From Anomaloglossus baeobatrachus (lineage: Eukaryota; Chordata; Amphibia; Anura; Aromobatidae): a stretch of 64,000 bases of DNA. The translations under genes and the position numbers were made by a program. The stretch covers positions 124,001 through 188,000 of the forward strand of contig NW_027442067.1 in the NCBI RefSeq assembly GCF_048569485.1, in the 5' to 3' direction. The notes under the pieces were generated by a model. The model ran no database searches, was not told the DNA's origin, and was given only the letters and a program-made list of their open reading frames with translations. Of the stretch, positions 45,828 through 59,255 are shown piece after piece. The first letter of the stretch is position 1. Every line of letters begins with the position of its first letter.

Positions 45828-47218
45828 CCTTCTTAACCCAGTTTCCAAAAGCAGAACTCAATTCACCTGATTCATATTAGCCCGATTTAATGAATTGGAA
45901 GAAAGCATACGTCTTCATATGCACCTCAATTTGGCCCATTCACTTTTCACACTTCCTCCTTTTGTTTTTTATCTTTCACACTTTTGACTTTCTTTATTCA
46001 TCCAAATAGCAAACTCATCACCACTCAACCTGACCAACTCGGCTATGTCCCCGTGCTGCAGTTCTCTGTCTTATCTAGATCATTTGCAATTGAATGGAAT
46101 AGATCCCTTTTGGACAAAGTGGATTCACCTGCTGCTGCAGTGACCACAGGTGTGATAACATCTAGAATTGGCATCTGGTGCGATCTCTCCGCTTCCACTC
46201 CAAAGAAAGTTACCTGTTTATTCCTATCATGCATTGGTTTTTGGGGTTTTCTTTGAGTAATGATGATCTCTTTAGTAGTCTGTTGGCGCCCTCTCCTGGA
46301 GGAATAGTTTGCTTGCTCTTGGACATTCTAAAAGAGAGGTCATGATAGACATTGAGCTTCTGAGCTCAATTGGGGACAGTCATGGGTGATGAATGTTTGC
46401 AACCTACTGCGAAGCCTCATACCGCAATATAAGGAACGTCAAATACTAAGAAAGGGCGGCCTATGAAAGAATTACTACTTTCAATAAGTACACTTAAACG
46501 GCTAATTGGGAATAGAAAAACTGTAAAAAGCCCTCTGAGAAAGCCCCCCTCTAACCTTTGATAGTAAGCTTTTCTGTAGTCTGCCTGTTGATGTATTTTC
46601 CGTTTGAACTGTGCACAACATGAAGAGACGGAACACTGGCGGCTTGTCACAATGCCCCCCGATGACATCACAATAGCGCTGCTGCCTAGAAAACAAGCTG
46701 CGCAGAAGAAGTTGTTCTTTGGGTGGGAGGGTGGGCTAGTGGAAGGAGGGGGCAATCTCTTTTTTTCCCGGGTGGTAGGGGGATGACAGGAGAAGGGAAG
46801 CGGGTGGTGAGAAAGGTACAGAGGGCAGGGTTTGGGGGCTGGGAAGGAAAGGGAAAAGATTAGGGTTTGGGGATGATGAAAGGGCTTTCTACGGGTAAGG
46901 ATGGCAAAGGGTGGCAGTGACGGAAAGTCAGGCAACCTGTCCTGTCCGTCTTTTTGTATCGTGAATTGGAAAGACTGCAAGGGGGAGGGGAGTTGCTTGC
47001 GCCCTAAAGGAGGAGTTATTCAGATTCATTGCAGTGGGCGGCGGCTGCAAAACGCACCATTCTTCTTGTTTTGGCTCTGCAAAGCAGCCTTTTCAAGGGT
47101 TGGCTTGGGTGACAAAATGTCTTGTGTAGGCGTGGGTTTGTCTCCCTCTCGCTCTCTCTCCCTAAGATGTGTCCGGCATAGGCCAGGGTGCCACTCGAGG
47201 CCCAAACCAATTCTGGTT

Positions 47219-47405
47219 ATCGCTTCTCGGCCTTTTGGCTAAGATCAAGTGTAGTATCTGTTCTTATCAGTTTAATATCTGATACGTCCCCTATCTGGGG
47301 ACCATATATTAAATGGATTTTTAGAACAGGGAGATGGAAAAAGAGCTTGCTCTGTCCACTCCACGCATTGACCTGGTATTGCAGTACCTCCAGGAACGGT
47401 GCACC
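47219..47405 (+). ncRNA. RNU2: U2 snRNA gene, intact
   Basis: Same as the reference copy; standard spacer 47406-48796. Confidence 0.97.
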
Positions 47406-48796
47406 CCTTCTTAACCCAGTTTCCAAAAGCAGAACTCAATTCACCTGATTCATATTAGCCCGATTTAATGAATTGGAAGAAAGCATACGTCTTCATATGC
47501 ACCTCAATTTGGCCCATTCACTTTTCACACTTCCTCCTTTTGTTTTTTATCTTTCACACTTTTGACTTTCTTTATTCATCCAAATAGCAAACTCATCACC
47601 ACTCAACCTGACCAACTCGGCTATGTCCCCGTGCTGCAGTTCTCTGTCTTATCTAGATCATTTGCAATTGAATGGAATAGATCCCTTTTGGACAAAGTGG
47701 ATTCACCTGCTGCTGCAGTGACCACAGGTGTGATAACATCTAGAATTGGCATCTGGTGCGATCTCTCCGCTTCCACTCCAAAGAAAGTTACCTGTTTATT
47801 CCTATCATGCATTGGTTTTTGGGGTTTTCTTTGAGTAATGATGATCTCTTTAGTAGTCTGTTGGCGCCCTCTCCTGGAGGAATAGTTTGCTTGCTCTTGG
47901 ACATTCTAAAAGAGAGGTCATGATAGACATTGAGCTTCTGAGCTCAATTGGGGACAGTCATGGGTGATGAATGTTTGCAACCTACTGCGAAGCCTCATAC
48001 CGCAATATAAGGAACGTCAAATACTAAGAAAGGGCGGCCTATGAAAGAATTACTACTTTCAATAAGTACACTTAAACGGCTAATTGGGAATAGAAAAACT
48101 GTAAAAAGCCCTCTGAGAAAGCCCCCCTCTAACCTTTGATAGTAAGCTTTTCTGTAGTCTGCCTGTTGATGTATTTTCCGTTTGAACTGTGCACAACATG
48201 AAGAGACGGAACACTGGCGGCTTGTCACAATGCCCCCCGATGACATCACAATAGCGCTGCTGCCTAGAAAACAAGCTGCGCAGAAGAAGTTGTTCTTTGG
48301 GTGGGAGGGTGGGCTAGTGGAAGGAGGGGGCAATCTCTTTTTTTCCCGGGTGGTAGGGGGATGACAGGAGAAGGGAAGCGGGTGGTGAGAAAGGTACAGA
48401 GGGCAGGGTTTGGGGGCTGGGAAGGAAAGGGAAAAGATTAGGGTTTGGGGATGATGAAAGGGCTTTCTACGGGTAAGGATGGCAAAGGGTGGCAGTGACG
48501 GAAAGTCAGGCAACCTGTCCTGTCCGTCTTTTTGTATCGTGAATTGGAAAGACTGCAAGGGGGAGGGGAGTTGCTTGCGCCCTAAAGGAGGAGTTATTCA
48601 GATTCATTGCAGTGGGCGGCGGCTGCAAAACGCACCATTCTTCTTGTTTTGGCTCTGCAAAGCAGCCTTTTCAAGGGTTGGCTTGGGTGACAAAATGTCT
48701 TGTGTAGGCGTGGGTTTGTCTCCCTCTCGCTCTCTCTCCCTAAGATGTGTCCGGCATAGGCCAGGGTGCCACTCGAGGCCCAAACCAATTCTGGTT

Positions 48797-48983
48797 ATCG
48801 CTTCTCGGCCTTTTGGCTAAGATCAAGTGTAGTATCTGTTCTTATCAGTTTAATATCTGATACGTCCCCTATCTGGGGACCATATATTAAATGGATTTTT
48901 AGAACAGGGAGATGGAAAAAGAGCTTGCTCTGTCCACTCCACGCATTGACCTGGTATTGCAGTACCTCCAGGAACGGTGCACC
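48797..48983 (+). ncRNA. RNU2: U2 snRNA gene, intact
   Basis: Same as the reference copy; standard spacer 48984-50374, which precedes the N4-bearing gene. Confidence 0.97.
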
Positions 48984-50374
48984 CCTTCTTAACCCAGTTT
49001 CCAAAAGCAGAACTCAATTCACCTGATTCATATTAGCCCGATTTAATGAATTGGAAGAAAGCATACGTCTTCATATGCACCTCAATTTGGCCCATTCACT
49101 TTTCACACTTCCTCCTTTTGTTTTTTATCTTTCACACTTTTGACTTTCTTTATTCATCCAAATAGCAAACTCATCACCACTCAACCTGACCAACTCGGCT
49201 ATGTCCCCGTGCTGCAGTTCTCTGTCTTATCTAGATCATTTGCAATTGAATGGAATAGATCCCTTTTGGACAAAGTGGATTCACCTGCTGCTGCAGTGAC
49301 CACAGGTGTGATAACATCTAGAATTGGCATCTGGTGCGATCTCTCCGCTTCCACTCCAAAGAAAGTTACCTGTTTATTCCTATCATGCATTGGTTTTTGG
49401 GGTTTTCTTTGAGTAATGATGATCTCTTTAGTAGTCTGTTGGCGCCCTCTCCTGGAGGAATAGTTTGCTTGCTCTTGGACATTCTAAAAGAGAGGTCATG
49501 ATAGACATTGAGCTTCTGAGCTCAATTGGGGACAGTCATGGGTGATGAATGTTTGCAACCTACTGCGAAGCCTCATACCGCAATATAAGGAACGTCAAAT
49601 ACTAAGAAAGGGCGGCCTATGAAAGAATTACTACTTTCAATAAGTACACTTAAACGGCTAATTGGGAATAGAAAAACTGTAAAAAGCCCTCTGAGAAAGC
49701 CCCCCTCTAACCTTTGATAGTAAGCTTTTCTGTAGTCTGCCTGTTGATGTATTTTCCGTTTGAACTGTGCACAACATGAAGAGACGGAACACTGGCGGCT
49801 TGTCACAATGCCCCCCGATGACATCACAATAGCGCTGCTGCCTAGAAAACAAGCTGCGCAGAAGAAGTTGTTCTTTGGGTGGGAGGGTGGGCTAGTGGAA
49901 GGAGGGGGCAATCTCTTTTTTTCCCGGGTGGTAGGGGGATGACAGGAGAAGGGAAGCGGGTGGTGAGAAAGGTACAGAGGGCAGGGTTTGGGGGCTGGGA
50001 AGGAAAGGGAAAAGATTAGGGTTTGGGGATGATGAAAGGGCTTTCTACGGGTAAGGATGGCAAAGGGTGGCAGTGACGGAAAGTCAGGCAACCTGTCCTG
50101 TCCGTCTTTTTGTATCGTGAATTGGAAAGACTGCAAGGGGGAGGGGAGTTGCTTGCGCCCTAAAGGAGGAGTTATTCAGATTCATTGCAGTGGGCGGCGG
50201 CTGCAAAACGCACCATTCTTCTTGTTTTGGCTCTGCAAAGCAGCCTTTTCAAGGGTTGGCTTGGGTGACAAAATGTCTTGTGTAGGCGTGGGTTTGTCTC
50301 CCTCTCGCTCTCTCTCCCTAAGATGTGTCCGGCATAGGCCAGGGTGCCACTCGAGGCCCAAACCAATTCTGGTT

Positions 50375-50411
50375 ATCGCTTCTCGGCCTTTTGGCTAAGA
50401 TCAAGTGTAGT
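50375..50411 (+). pseudogene. RNU2: U2 5' fragment (nt 1-37) before N4
   Basis: It stops at GTAGT, one base short of the complete GTAGTA. The element begins directly after nt 37 and U2 resumes at nt 38 on the other side, so there is no target-site duplication here. Confidence 0.95.
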
Positions 50412-51215
50412 GTTGTTCGAAGAGGTGGTTTAAGCTCCAGGCCACCTTAGTACAATGATACAATGCACACTGGAAGGTTGCACTTGCTAGTACTCTGGGT
50501 GGATAGTATATTCATCTAGAGGAAAACATGGCCCTACCAGGATCGAGGCTATTAGACTGAGTAAGGGTGGGGGGCTATGGTACAACGTGCCCCAGGACTG
50601 ACGACCCTGGAGTGAGTCTGAGCTTGCTGGCTTGGGACCCCGGCAAGCCTTGGGCTCTGTAGCACACCGTACCTTGCCTTTTCATACTTTTTGAGCATAT
50701 TATCCTATCCCGGCCTTCTGGCTAGGAAGGGAAATTTTTATAATCCCGGTCGGAGGTCTGGTCAGCTTTGGGCTGAGAAACTAACACCCGGTTGGAGGTC
50801 TGGGTCAGCTTCGGCTGAGAAACCAACACCCGGTTGGAGGTCTGGGTCAGCTTCGGCTGAGAAACCAACACCCGGTTGGAGGTCCGGTTAGCCTTGGGCT
50901 GAGAAACCAACACCGGTTGACGGTCCGGGCAGTTTTGGCTGCGAAACCAACAACTAGTAGCTCTCTACTCCACTTGGGTAAGATGCCTGGGTGGACGCTG
51001 GGAGCAACGACAAGGCTCAACCAGGCTTCGGCTTGGGGGAGCACCGAAGATCCCTGACCCTTGCTGTGGCCTTCTGGCTCGGAGGGACGGGGTTGATTTT
51101 TGGGGACCCTCTCCTCACGGTGGGGTCCACACGAATCCTAGCCTTTGCACTGTTTTTGGTGTGACTTCGGTCATGCATTTTTTGTGGTGCTTTGGAAAGC
51201 TTCATTAAATCAAAA
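50412..51215 (+). mobile_element. N4: 804-bp non-autonomous U2-specific retroelement, variant with longer head
   Basis: From 50461 it is homologous to N1-N3 with scattered substitutions. It has a different 49-nt head (50412-50460) that can pair AGGTGG with CCACCT, and only five 42-bp repeats (50755 to about 50958). The U2 stem-loop I-like hairpin and Sm-like AATTTTTA are conserved. The tail TTAAATCAAAA is joined to U2 nt 38. The different 5' junction and sequence divergence point to an insertion independent of N1-N3. The longer head may be the more complete 5' end of the family (inference). Confidence 0.8.
50755..50958 (+). repeat. 42-bp hairpin minisatellite in N4, five units
   Basis: This is the same repeat as in N1 with one unit fewer. 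Units 2 and 3 have TCAGC-TTCG-GCTGA, unit 4 has the TTAGCC/GGGCTGA form, and the last unit has GCAG-TTTTGG-CTGC, in which the stem is kept although the UUCG loop is lost. Confidence 0.8.
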
Positions 51216-51365
51216 ATCTGTTCTTATCAGTTTAATATCTGATACGTCCCCTATCTGGGGACCATATATTAAATGGATTTTTAGAACAGGGAGATGGAAA
51301 AAGAGCTTGCTCTGTCCACTCCACGCATTGACCTGGTATTGCAGTACCTCCAGGAACGGTGCACC
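51216..51365 (+). pseudogene. RNU2: U2 3' fragment (nt 38-187) after N4
   Basis: This completes the gene begun at 50375. The following spacer 51366-52756 has G to A at 51949, shared only with the spacer after Keno C. Confidence 0.95.
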
Positions 51366-52756
51366 CCTTCTTAACCCAGTTTCCAAAAGCAGAACTCAAT
51401 TCACCTGATTCATATTAGCCCGATTTAATGAATTGGAAGAAAGCATACGTCTTCATATGCACCTCAATTTGGCCCATTCACTTTTCACACTTCCTCCTTT
51501 TGTTTTTTATCTTTCACACTTTTGACTTTCTTTATTCATCCAAATAGCAAACTCATCACCACTCAACCTGACCAACTCGGCTATGTCCCCGTGCTGCAGT
51601 TCTCTGTCTTATCTAGATCATTTGCAATTGAATGGAATAGATCCCTTTTGGACAAAGTGGATTCACCTGCTGCTGCAGTGACCACAGGTGTGATAACATC
51701 TAGAATTGGCATCTGGTGCGATCTCTCCGCTTCCACTCCAAAGAAAGTTACCTGTTTATTCCTATCATGCATTGGTTTTTGGGGTTTTCTTTGAGTAATG
51801 ATGATCTCTTTAGTAGTCTGTTGGCGCCCTCTCCTGGAGGAATAGTTTGCTTGCTCTTGGACATTCTAAAAGAGAGGTCATGATAGACATTGAGCTTCTG
51901 AGCTCAATTGGGGACAGTCATGGGTGATGAATGTTTGCAACCTACTGCAAAGCCTCATACCGCAATATAAGGAACGTCAAATACTAAGAAAGGGCGGCCT
52001 ATGAAAGAATTACTACTTTCAATAAGTACACTTAAACGGCTAATTGGGAATAGAAAAACTGTAAAAAGCCCTCTGAGAAAGCCCCCCTCTAACCTTTGAT
52101 AGTAAGCTTTTCTGTAGTCTGCCTGTTGATGTATTTTCCGTTTGAACTGTGCACAACATGAAGAGACGGAACACTGGCGGCTTGTCACAATGCCCCCCGA
52201 TGACATCACAATAGCGCTGCTGCCTAGAAAACAAGCTGCGCAGAAGAAGTTGTTCTTTGGGTGGGAGGGTGGGCTAGTGGAAGGAGGGGGCAATCTCTTT
52301 TTTTCCCGGGTGGTAGGGGGATGACAGGAGAAGGGAAGCGGGTGGTGAGAAAGGTACAGAGGGCAGGGTTTGGGGGCTGGGAAGGAAAGGGAAAAGATTA
52401 GGGTTTGGGGATGATGAAAGGGCTTTCTACGGGTAAGGATGGCAAAGGGTGGCAGTGACGGAAAGTCAGGCAACCTGTCCTGTCCGTCTTTTTGTATCGT
52501 GAATTGGAAAGACTGCAAGGGGGAGGGGAGTTGCTTGCGCCCTAAAGGAGGAGTTATTCAGATTCATTGCAGTGGGCGGCGGCTGCAAAACGCACCATTC
52601 TTCTTGTTTTGGCTCTGCAAAGCAGCCTTTTCAAGGGTTGGCTTGGGTGACAAAATGTCTTGTGTAGGCGTGGGTTTGTCTCCCTCTCGCTCTCTCTCCC
52701 TAAGATGTGTCCGGCATAGGCCAGGGTGCCACTCGAGGCCCAAACCAATTCTGGTT

Positions 52757-52943
52757 ATCGCTTCTCGGCCTTTTGGCTAAGATCAAGTGTAGTATCTGTT
52801 CTTATCAGTTTAATATCTGATACGTCCCCTATCTGGGGACCATATATTAAATGGATTTTTAGAACAGGGAGATGGAAAAAGAGCTTGCTCTGTCCACTCC
52901 ACGCATTGACCTGGTATTGCAGTACCTCCAGGAACGGTGCACC
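52757..52943 (+). ncRNA. RNU2: U2 snRNA gene, intact
   Basis: Same as the reference copy. The spacer 52944-54334 has T to G at 53443. Confidence 0.97.
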
Positions 52944-54334
52944 CCTTCTTAACCCAGTTTCCAAAAGCAGAACTCAATTCACCTGATTCATATTAGCCCG
53001 ATTTAATGAATTGGAAGAAAGCATACGTCTTCATATGCACCTCAATTTGGCCCATTCACTTTTCACACTTCCTCCTTTTGTTTTTTATCTTTCACACTTT
53101 TGACTTTCTTTATTCATCCAAATAGCAAACTCATCACCACTCAACCTGACCAACTCGGCTATGTCCCCGTGCTGCAGTTCTCTGTCTTATCTAGATCATT
53201 TGCAATTGAATGGAATAGATCCCTTTTGGACAAAGTGGATTCACCTGCTGCTGCAGTGACCACAGGTGTGATAACATCTAGAATTGGCATCTGGTGCGAT
53301 CTCTCCGCTTCCACTCCAAAGAAAGTTACCTGTTTATTCCTATCATGCATTGGTTTTTGGGGTTTTCTTTGAGTAATGATGATCTCTTTAGTAGTCTGTT
53401 GGCGCCCTCTCCTGGAGGAATAGTTTGCTTGCTCTTGGACATGCTAAAAGAGAGGTCATGATAGACATTGAGCTTCTGAGCTCAATTGGGGACAGTCATG
53501 GGTGATGAATGTTTGCAACCTACTGCGAAGCCTCATACCGCAATATAAGGAACGTCAAATACTAAGAAAGGGCGGCCTATGAAAGAATTACTACTTTCAA
53601 TAAGTACACTTAAACGGCTAATTGGGAATAGAAAAACTGTAAAAAGCCCTCTGAGAAAGCCCCCCTCTAACCTTTGATAGTAAGCTTTTCTGTAGTCTGC
53701 CTGTTGATGTATTTTCCGTTTGAACTGTGCACAACATGAAGAGACGGAACACTGGCGGCTTGTCACAATGCCCCCCGATGACATCACAATAGCGCTGCTG
53801 CCTAGAAAACAAGCTGCGCAGAAGAAGTTGTTCTTTGGGTGGGAGGGTGGGCTAGTGGAAGGAGGGGGCAATCTCTTTTTTTCCCGGGTGGTAGGGGGAT
53901 GACAGGAGAAGGGAAGCGGGTGGTGAGAAAGGTACAGAGGGCAGGGTTTGGGGGCTGGGAAGGAAAGGGAAAAGATTAGGGTTTGGGGATGATGAAAGGG
54001 CTTTCTACGGGTAAGGATGGCAAAGGGTGGCAGTGACGGAAAGTCAGGCAACCTGTCCTGTCCGTCTTTTTGTATCGTGAATTGGAAAGACTGCAAGGGG
54101 GAGGGGAGTTGCTTGCGCCCTAAAGGAGGAGTTATTCAGATTCATTGCAGTGGGCGGCGGCTGCAAAACGCACCATTCTTCTTGTTTTGGCTCTGCAAAG
54201 CAGCCTTTTCAAGGGTTGGCTTGGGTGACAAAATGTCTTGTGTAGGCGTGGGTTTGTCTCCCTCTCGCTCTCTCTCCCTAAGATGTGTCCGGCATAGGCC
54301 AGGGTGCCACTCGAGGCCCAAACCAATTCTGGTT

Positions 54335-54521
54335 ATCGCTTCTCGGCCTTTTGGCTAAGATCAAGTGTAGTATCTGTTCTTATCAGTTTAATATCTGATA
54401 CGTCCCCTATCTGGGGACCATATATTAAATGGATTTTTAGAACAGGGAGATGGAAAAAGAGCTTGCTCTGTCCACTCCACGCATTGACCTGGTATTGCAG
54501 TACCTCCAGGAACGGTGCACC
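54335..54521 (+). ncRNA. RNU2: U2 snRNA gene, intact
   Basis: Same as the reference copy; standard spacer 54522-55912. Confidence 0.97.
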
Positions 54522-55912
54522 CCTTCTTAACCCAGTTTCCAAAAGCAGAACTCAATTCACCTGATTCATATTAGCCCGATTTAATGAATTGGAAGAAAGC
54601 ATACGTCTTCATATGCACCTCAATTTGGCCCATTCACTTTTCACACTTCCTCCTTTTGTTTTTTATCTTTCACACTTTTGACTTTCTTTATTCATCCAAA
54701 TAGCAAACTCATCACCACTCAACCTGACCAACTCGGCTATGTCCCCGTGCTGCAGTTCTCTGTCTTATCTAGATCATTTGCAATTGAATGGAATAGATCC
54801 CTTTTGGACAAAGTGGATTCACCTGCTGCTGCAGTGACCACAGGTGTGATAACATCTAGAATTGGCATCTGGTGCGATCTCTCCGCTTCCACTCCAAAGA
54901 AAGTTACCTGTTTATTCCTATCATGCATTGGTTTTTGGGGTTTTCTTTGAGTAATGATGATCTCTTTAGTAGTCTGTTGGCGCCCTCTCCTGGAGGAATA
55001 GTTTGCTTGCTCTTGGACATTCTAAAAGAGAGGTCATGATAGACATTGAGCTTCTGAGCTCAATTGGGGACAGTCATGGGTGATGAATGTTTGCAACCTA
55101 CTGCGAAGCCTCATACCGCAATATAAGGAACGTCAAATACTAAGAAAGGGCGGCCTATGAAAGAATTACTACTTTCAATAAGTACACTTAAACGGCTAAT
55201 TGGGAATAGAAAAACTGTAAAAAGCCCTCTGAGAAAGCCCCCCTCTAACCTTTGATAGTAAGCTTTTCTGTAGTCTGCCTGTTGATGTATTTTCCGTTTG
55301 AACTGTGCACAACATGAAGAGACGGAACACTGGCGGCTTGTCACAATGCCCCCCGATGACATCACAATAGCGCTGCTGCCTAGAAAACAAGCTGCGCAGA
55401 AGAAGTTGTTCTTTGGGTGGGAGGGTGGGCTAGTGGAAGGAGGGGGCAATCTCTTTTTTTCCCGGGTGGTAGGGGGATGACAGGAGAAGGGAAGCGGGTG
55501 GTGAGAAAGGTACAGAGGGCAGGGTTTGGGGGCTGGGAAGGAAAGGGAAAAGATTAGGGTTTGGGGATGATGAAAGGGCTTTCTACGGGTAAGGATGGCA
55601 AAGGGTGGCAGTGACGGAAAGTCAGGCAACCTGTCCTGTCCGTCTTTTTGTATCGTGAATTGGAAAGACTGCAAGGGGGAGGGGAGTTGCTTGCGCCCTA
55701 AAGGAGGAGTTATTCAGATTCATTGCAGTGGGCGGCGGCTGCAAAACGCACCATTCTTCTTGTTTTGGCTCTGCAAAGCAGCCTTTTCAAGGGTTGGCTT
55801 GGGTGACAAAATGTCTTGTGTAGGCGTGGGTTTGTCTCCCTCTCGCTCTCTCTCCCTAAGATGTGTCCGGCATAGGCCAGGGTGCCACTCGAGGCCCAAA
55901 CCAATTCTGGTT

Positions 55913-56099
55913 ATCGCTTCTCGGCCTTTTGGCTAAGATCAAGTGTAGTATCTGTTCTTATCAGTTTAATATCTGATACGTCCCCTATCTGGGGACCATA
56001 TATTAAATGGATTTTTAGAACAGGGAGATGGAAAAAGAGCTTGCTCTGTCCACTCCACGCATTGACCTGGTATTGCAGTACCTCCAGGAACGGTGCACC
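55913..56099 (+). ncRNA. RNU2: U2 snRNA gene, intact
   Basis: Same as the reference copy; standard spacer 56100-57490. Confidence 0.97.
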
Positions 56100-57490
56100 C
56101 CTTCTTAACCCAGTTTCCAAAAGCAGAACTCAATTCACCTGATTCATATTAGCCCGATTTAATGAATTGGAAGAAAGCATACGTCTTCATATGCACCTCA
56201 ATTTGGCCCATTCACTTTTCACACTTCCTCCTTTTGTTTTTTATCTTTCACACTTTTGACTTTCTTTATTCATCCAAATAGCAAACTCATCACCACTCAA
56301 CCTGACCAACTCGGCTATGTCCCCGTGCTGCAGTTCTCTGTCTTATCTAGATCATTTGCAATTGAATGGAATAGATCCCTTTTGGACAAAGTGGATTCAC
56401 CTGCTGCTGCAGTGACCACAGGTGTGATAACATCTAGAATTGGCATCTGGTGCGATCTCTCCGCTTCCACTCCAAAGAAAGTTACCTGTTTATTCCTATC
56501 ATGCATTGGTTTTTGGGGTTTTCTTTGAGTAATGATGATCTCTTTAGTAGTCTGTTGGCGCCCTCTCCTGGAGGAATAGTTTGCTTGCTCTTGGACATTC
56601 TAAAAGAGAGGTCATGATAGACATTGAGCTTCTGAGCTCAATTGGGGACAGTCATGGGTGATGAATGTTTGCAACCTACTGCGAAGCCTCATACCGCAAT
56701 ATAAGGAACGTCAAATACTAAGAAAGGGCGGCCTATGAAAGAATTACTACTTTCAATAAGTACACTTAAACGGCTAATTGGGAATAGAAAAACTGTAAAA
56801 AGCCCTCTGAGAAAGCCCCCCTCTAACCTTTGATAGTAAGCTTTTCTGTAGTCTGCCTGTTGATGTATTTTCCGTTTGAACTGTGCACAACATGAAGAGA
56901 CGGAACACTGGCGGCTTGTCACAATGCCCCCCGATGACATCACAATAGCGCTGCTGCCTAGAAAACAAGCTGCGCAGAAGAAGTTGTTCTTTGGGTGGGA
57001 GGGTGGGCTAGTGGAAGGAGGGGGCAATCTCTTTTTTTCCCGGGTGGTAGGGGGATGACAGGAGAAGGGAAGCGGGTGGTGAGAAAGGTACAGAGGGCAG
57101 GGTTTGGGGGCTGGGAAGGAAAGGGAAAAGATTAGGGTTTGGGGATGATGAAAGGGCTTTCTACGGGTAAGGATGGCAAAGGGTGGCAGTGACGGAAAGT
57201 CAGGCAACCTGTCCTGTCCGTCTTTTTGTATCGTGAATTGGAAAGACTGCAAGGGGGAGGGGAGTTGCTTGCGCCCTAAAGGAGGAGTTATTCAGATTCA
57301 TTGCAGTGGGCGGCGGCTGCAAAACGCACCATTCTTCTTGTTTTGGCTCTGCAAAGCAGCCTTTTCAAGGGTTGGCTTGGGTGACAAAATGTCTTGTGTA
57401 GGCGTGGGTTTGTCTCCCTCTCGCTCTCTCTCCCTAAGATGTGTCCGGCATAGGCCAGGGTGCCACTCGAGGCCCAAACCAATTCTGGTT

Positions 57491-57677
57491 ATCGCTTCTC
57501 GGCCTTTTGGCTAAGATCAAGTGTAGTATCTGTTCTTATCAGTTTAATATCTGATACGTCCCCTATCTGGGGACCATATATTAAATGGATTTTTAGAACA
57601 GGGAGATGGAAAAAGAGCTTGCTCTGTCCACTCCACGCATTGACCTGGTATTGCAGTACCTCCAGGAACGGTGCACC
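57491..57677 (+). ncRNA. RNU2: U2 snRNA gene, intact
   Basis: Same as the reference copy. The spacer 57678-59068 has G to A at 58691, which breaks one G-run of the quadruplex motif. Confidence 0.97.
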
Positions 57678-59068
57678 CCTTCTTAACCCAGTTTCCAAAA
57701 GCAGAACTCAATTCACCTGATTCATATTAGCCCGATTTAATGAATTGGAAGAAAGCATACGTCTTCATATGCACCTCAATTTGGCCCATTCACTTTTCAC
57801 ACTTCCTCCTTTTGTTTTTTATCTTTCACACTTTTGACTTTCTTTATTCATCCAAATAGCAAACTCATCACCACTCAACCTGACCAACTCGGCTATGTCC
57901 CCGTGCTGCAGTTCTCTGTCTTATCTAGATCATTTGCAATTGAATGGAATAGATCCCTTTTGGACAAAGTGGATTCACCTGCTGCTGCAGTGACCACAGG
58001 TGTGATAACATCTAGAATTGGCATCTGGTGCGATCTCTCCGCTTCCACTCCAAAGAAAGTTACCTGTTTATTCCTATCATGCATTGGTTTTTGGGGTTTT
58101 CTTTGAGTAATGATGATCTCTTTAGTAGTCTGTTGGCGCCCTCTCCTGGAGGAATAGTTTGCTTGCTCTTGGACATTCTAAAAGAGAGGTCATGATAGAC
58201 ATTGAGCTTCTGAGCTCAATTGGGGACAGTCATGGGTGATGAATGTTTGCAACCTACTGCGAAGCCTCATACCGCAATATAAGGAACGTCAAATACTAAG
58301 AAAGGGCGGCCTATGAAAGAATTACTACTTTCAATAAGTACACTTAAACGGCTAATTGGGAATAGAAAAACTGTAAAAAGCCCTCTGAGAAAGCCCCCCT
58401 CTAACCTTTGATAGTAAGCTTTTCTGTAGTCTGCCTGTTGATGTATTTTCCGTTTGAACTGTGCACAACATGAAGAGACGGAACACTGGCGGCTTGTCAC
58501 AATGCCCCCCGATGACATCACAATAGCGCTGCTGCCTAGAAAACAAGCTGCGCAGAAGAAGTTGTTCTTTGGGTGGGAGGGTGGGCTAGTGGAAGGAGGG
58601 GGCAATCTCTTTTTTTCCCGGGTGGTAGGGGGATGACAGGAGAAGGGAAGCGGGTGGTGAGAAAGGTACAGAGGGCAGGGTTTGGGGGCTAGGAAGGAAA
58701 GGGAAAAGATTAGGGTTTGGGGATGATGAAAGGGCTTTCTACGGGTAAGGATGGCAAAGGGTGGCAGTGACGGAAAGTCAGGCAACCTGTCCTGTCCGTC
58801 TTTTTGTATCGTGAATTGGAAAGACTGCAAGGGGGAGGGGAGTTGCTTGCGCCCTAAAGGAGGAGTTATTCAGATTCATTGCAGTGGGCGGCGGCTGCAA
58901 AACGCACCATTCTTCTTGTTTTGGCTCTGCAAAGCAGCCTTTTCAAGGGTTGGCTTGGGTGACAAAATGTCTTGTGTAGGCGTGGGTTTGTCTCCCTCTC
59001 GCTCTCTCTCCCTAAGATGTGTCCGGCATAGGCCAGGGTGCCACTCGAGGCCCAAACCAATTCTGGTT

Positions 59069-59255
59069 ATCGCTTCTCGGCCTTTTGGCTAAGATCAAGT
59101 GTAGTATCTGTTCTTATCAGTTTAATATCTGATACGTCCCCTATCTGGGGACCATATATTAAATGGATTTTTAGAACAGGGAGATGGAAAAAGAGCTTGC
59201 TCTGTCCACTCCACGCATTGACCTGGTATTGCAGTACCTCCAGGAACGGTGCACC
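59069..59255 (+). ncRNA. RNU2: U2 snRNA gene, intact
   Basis: Same as the reference copy; standard spacer 59256-60646. Confidence 0.97.

Noticed and set aside
50412-50445. tRNA-like promoter boxes (GTTCGAA and TGGTTTAAGC) in the N4 head
   Set aside because: The B-box-like motif comes before the A-box-like motif, the reverse of a functional RNA polymerase III promoter, and no tRNA fold is apparent.
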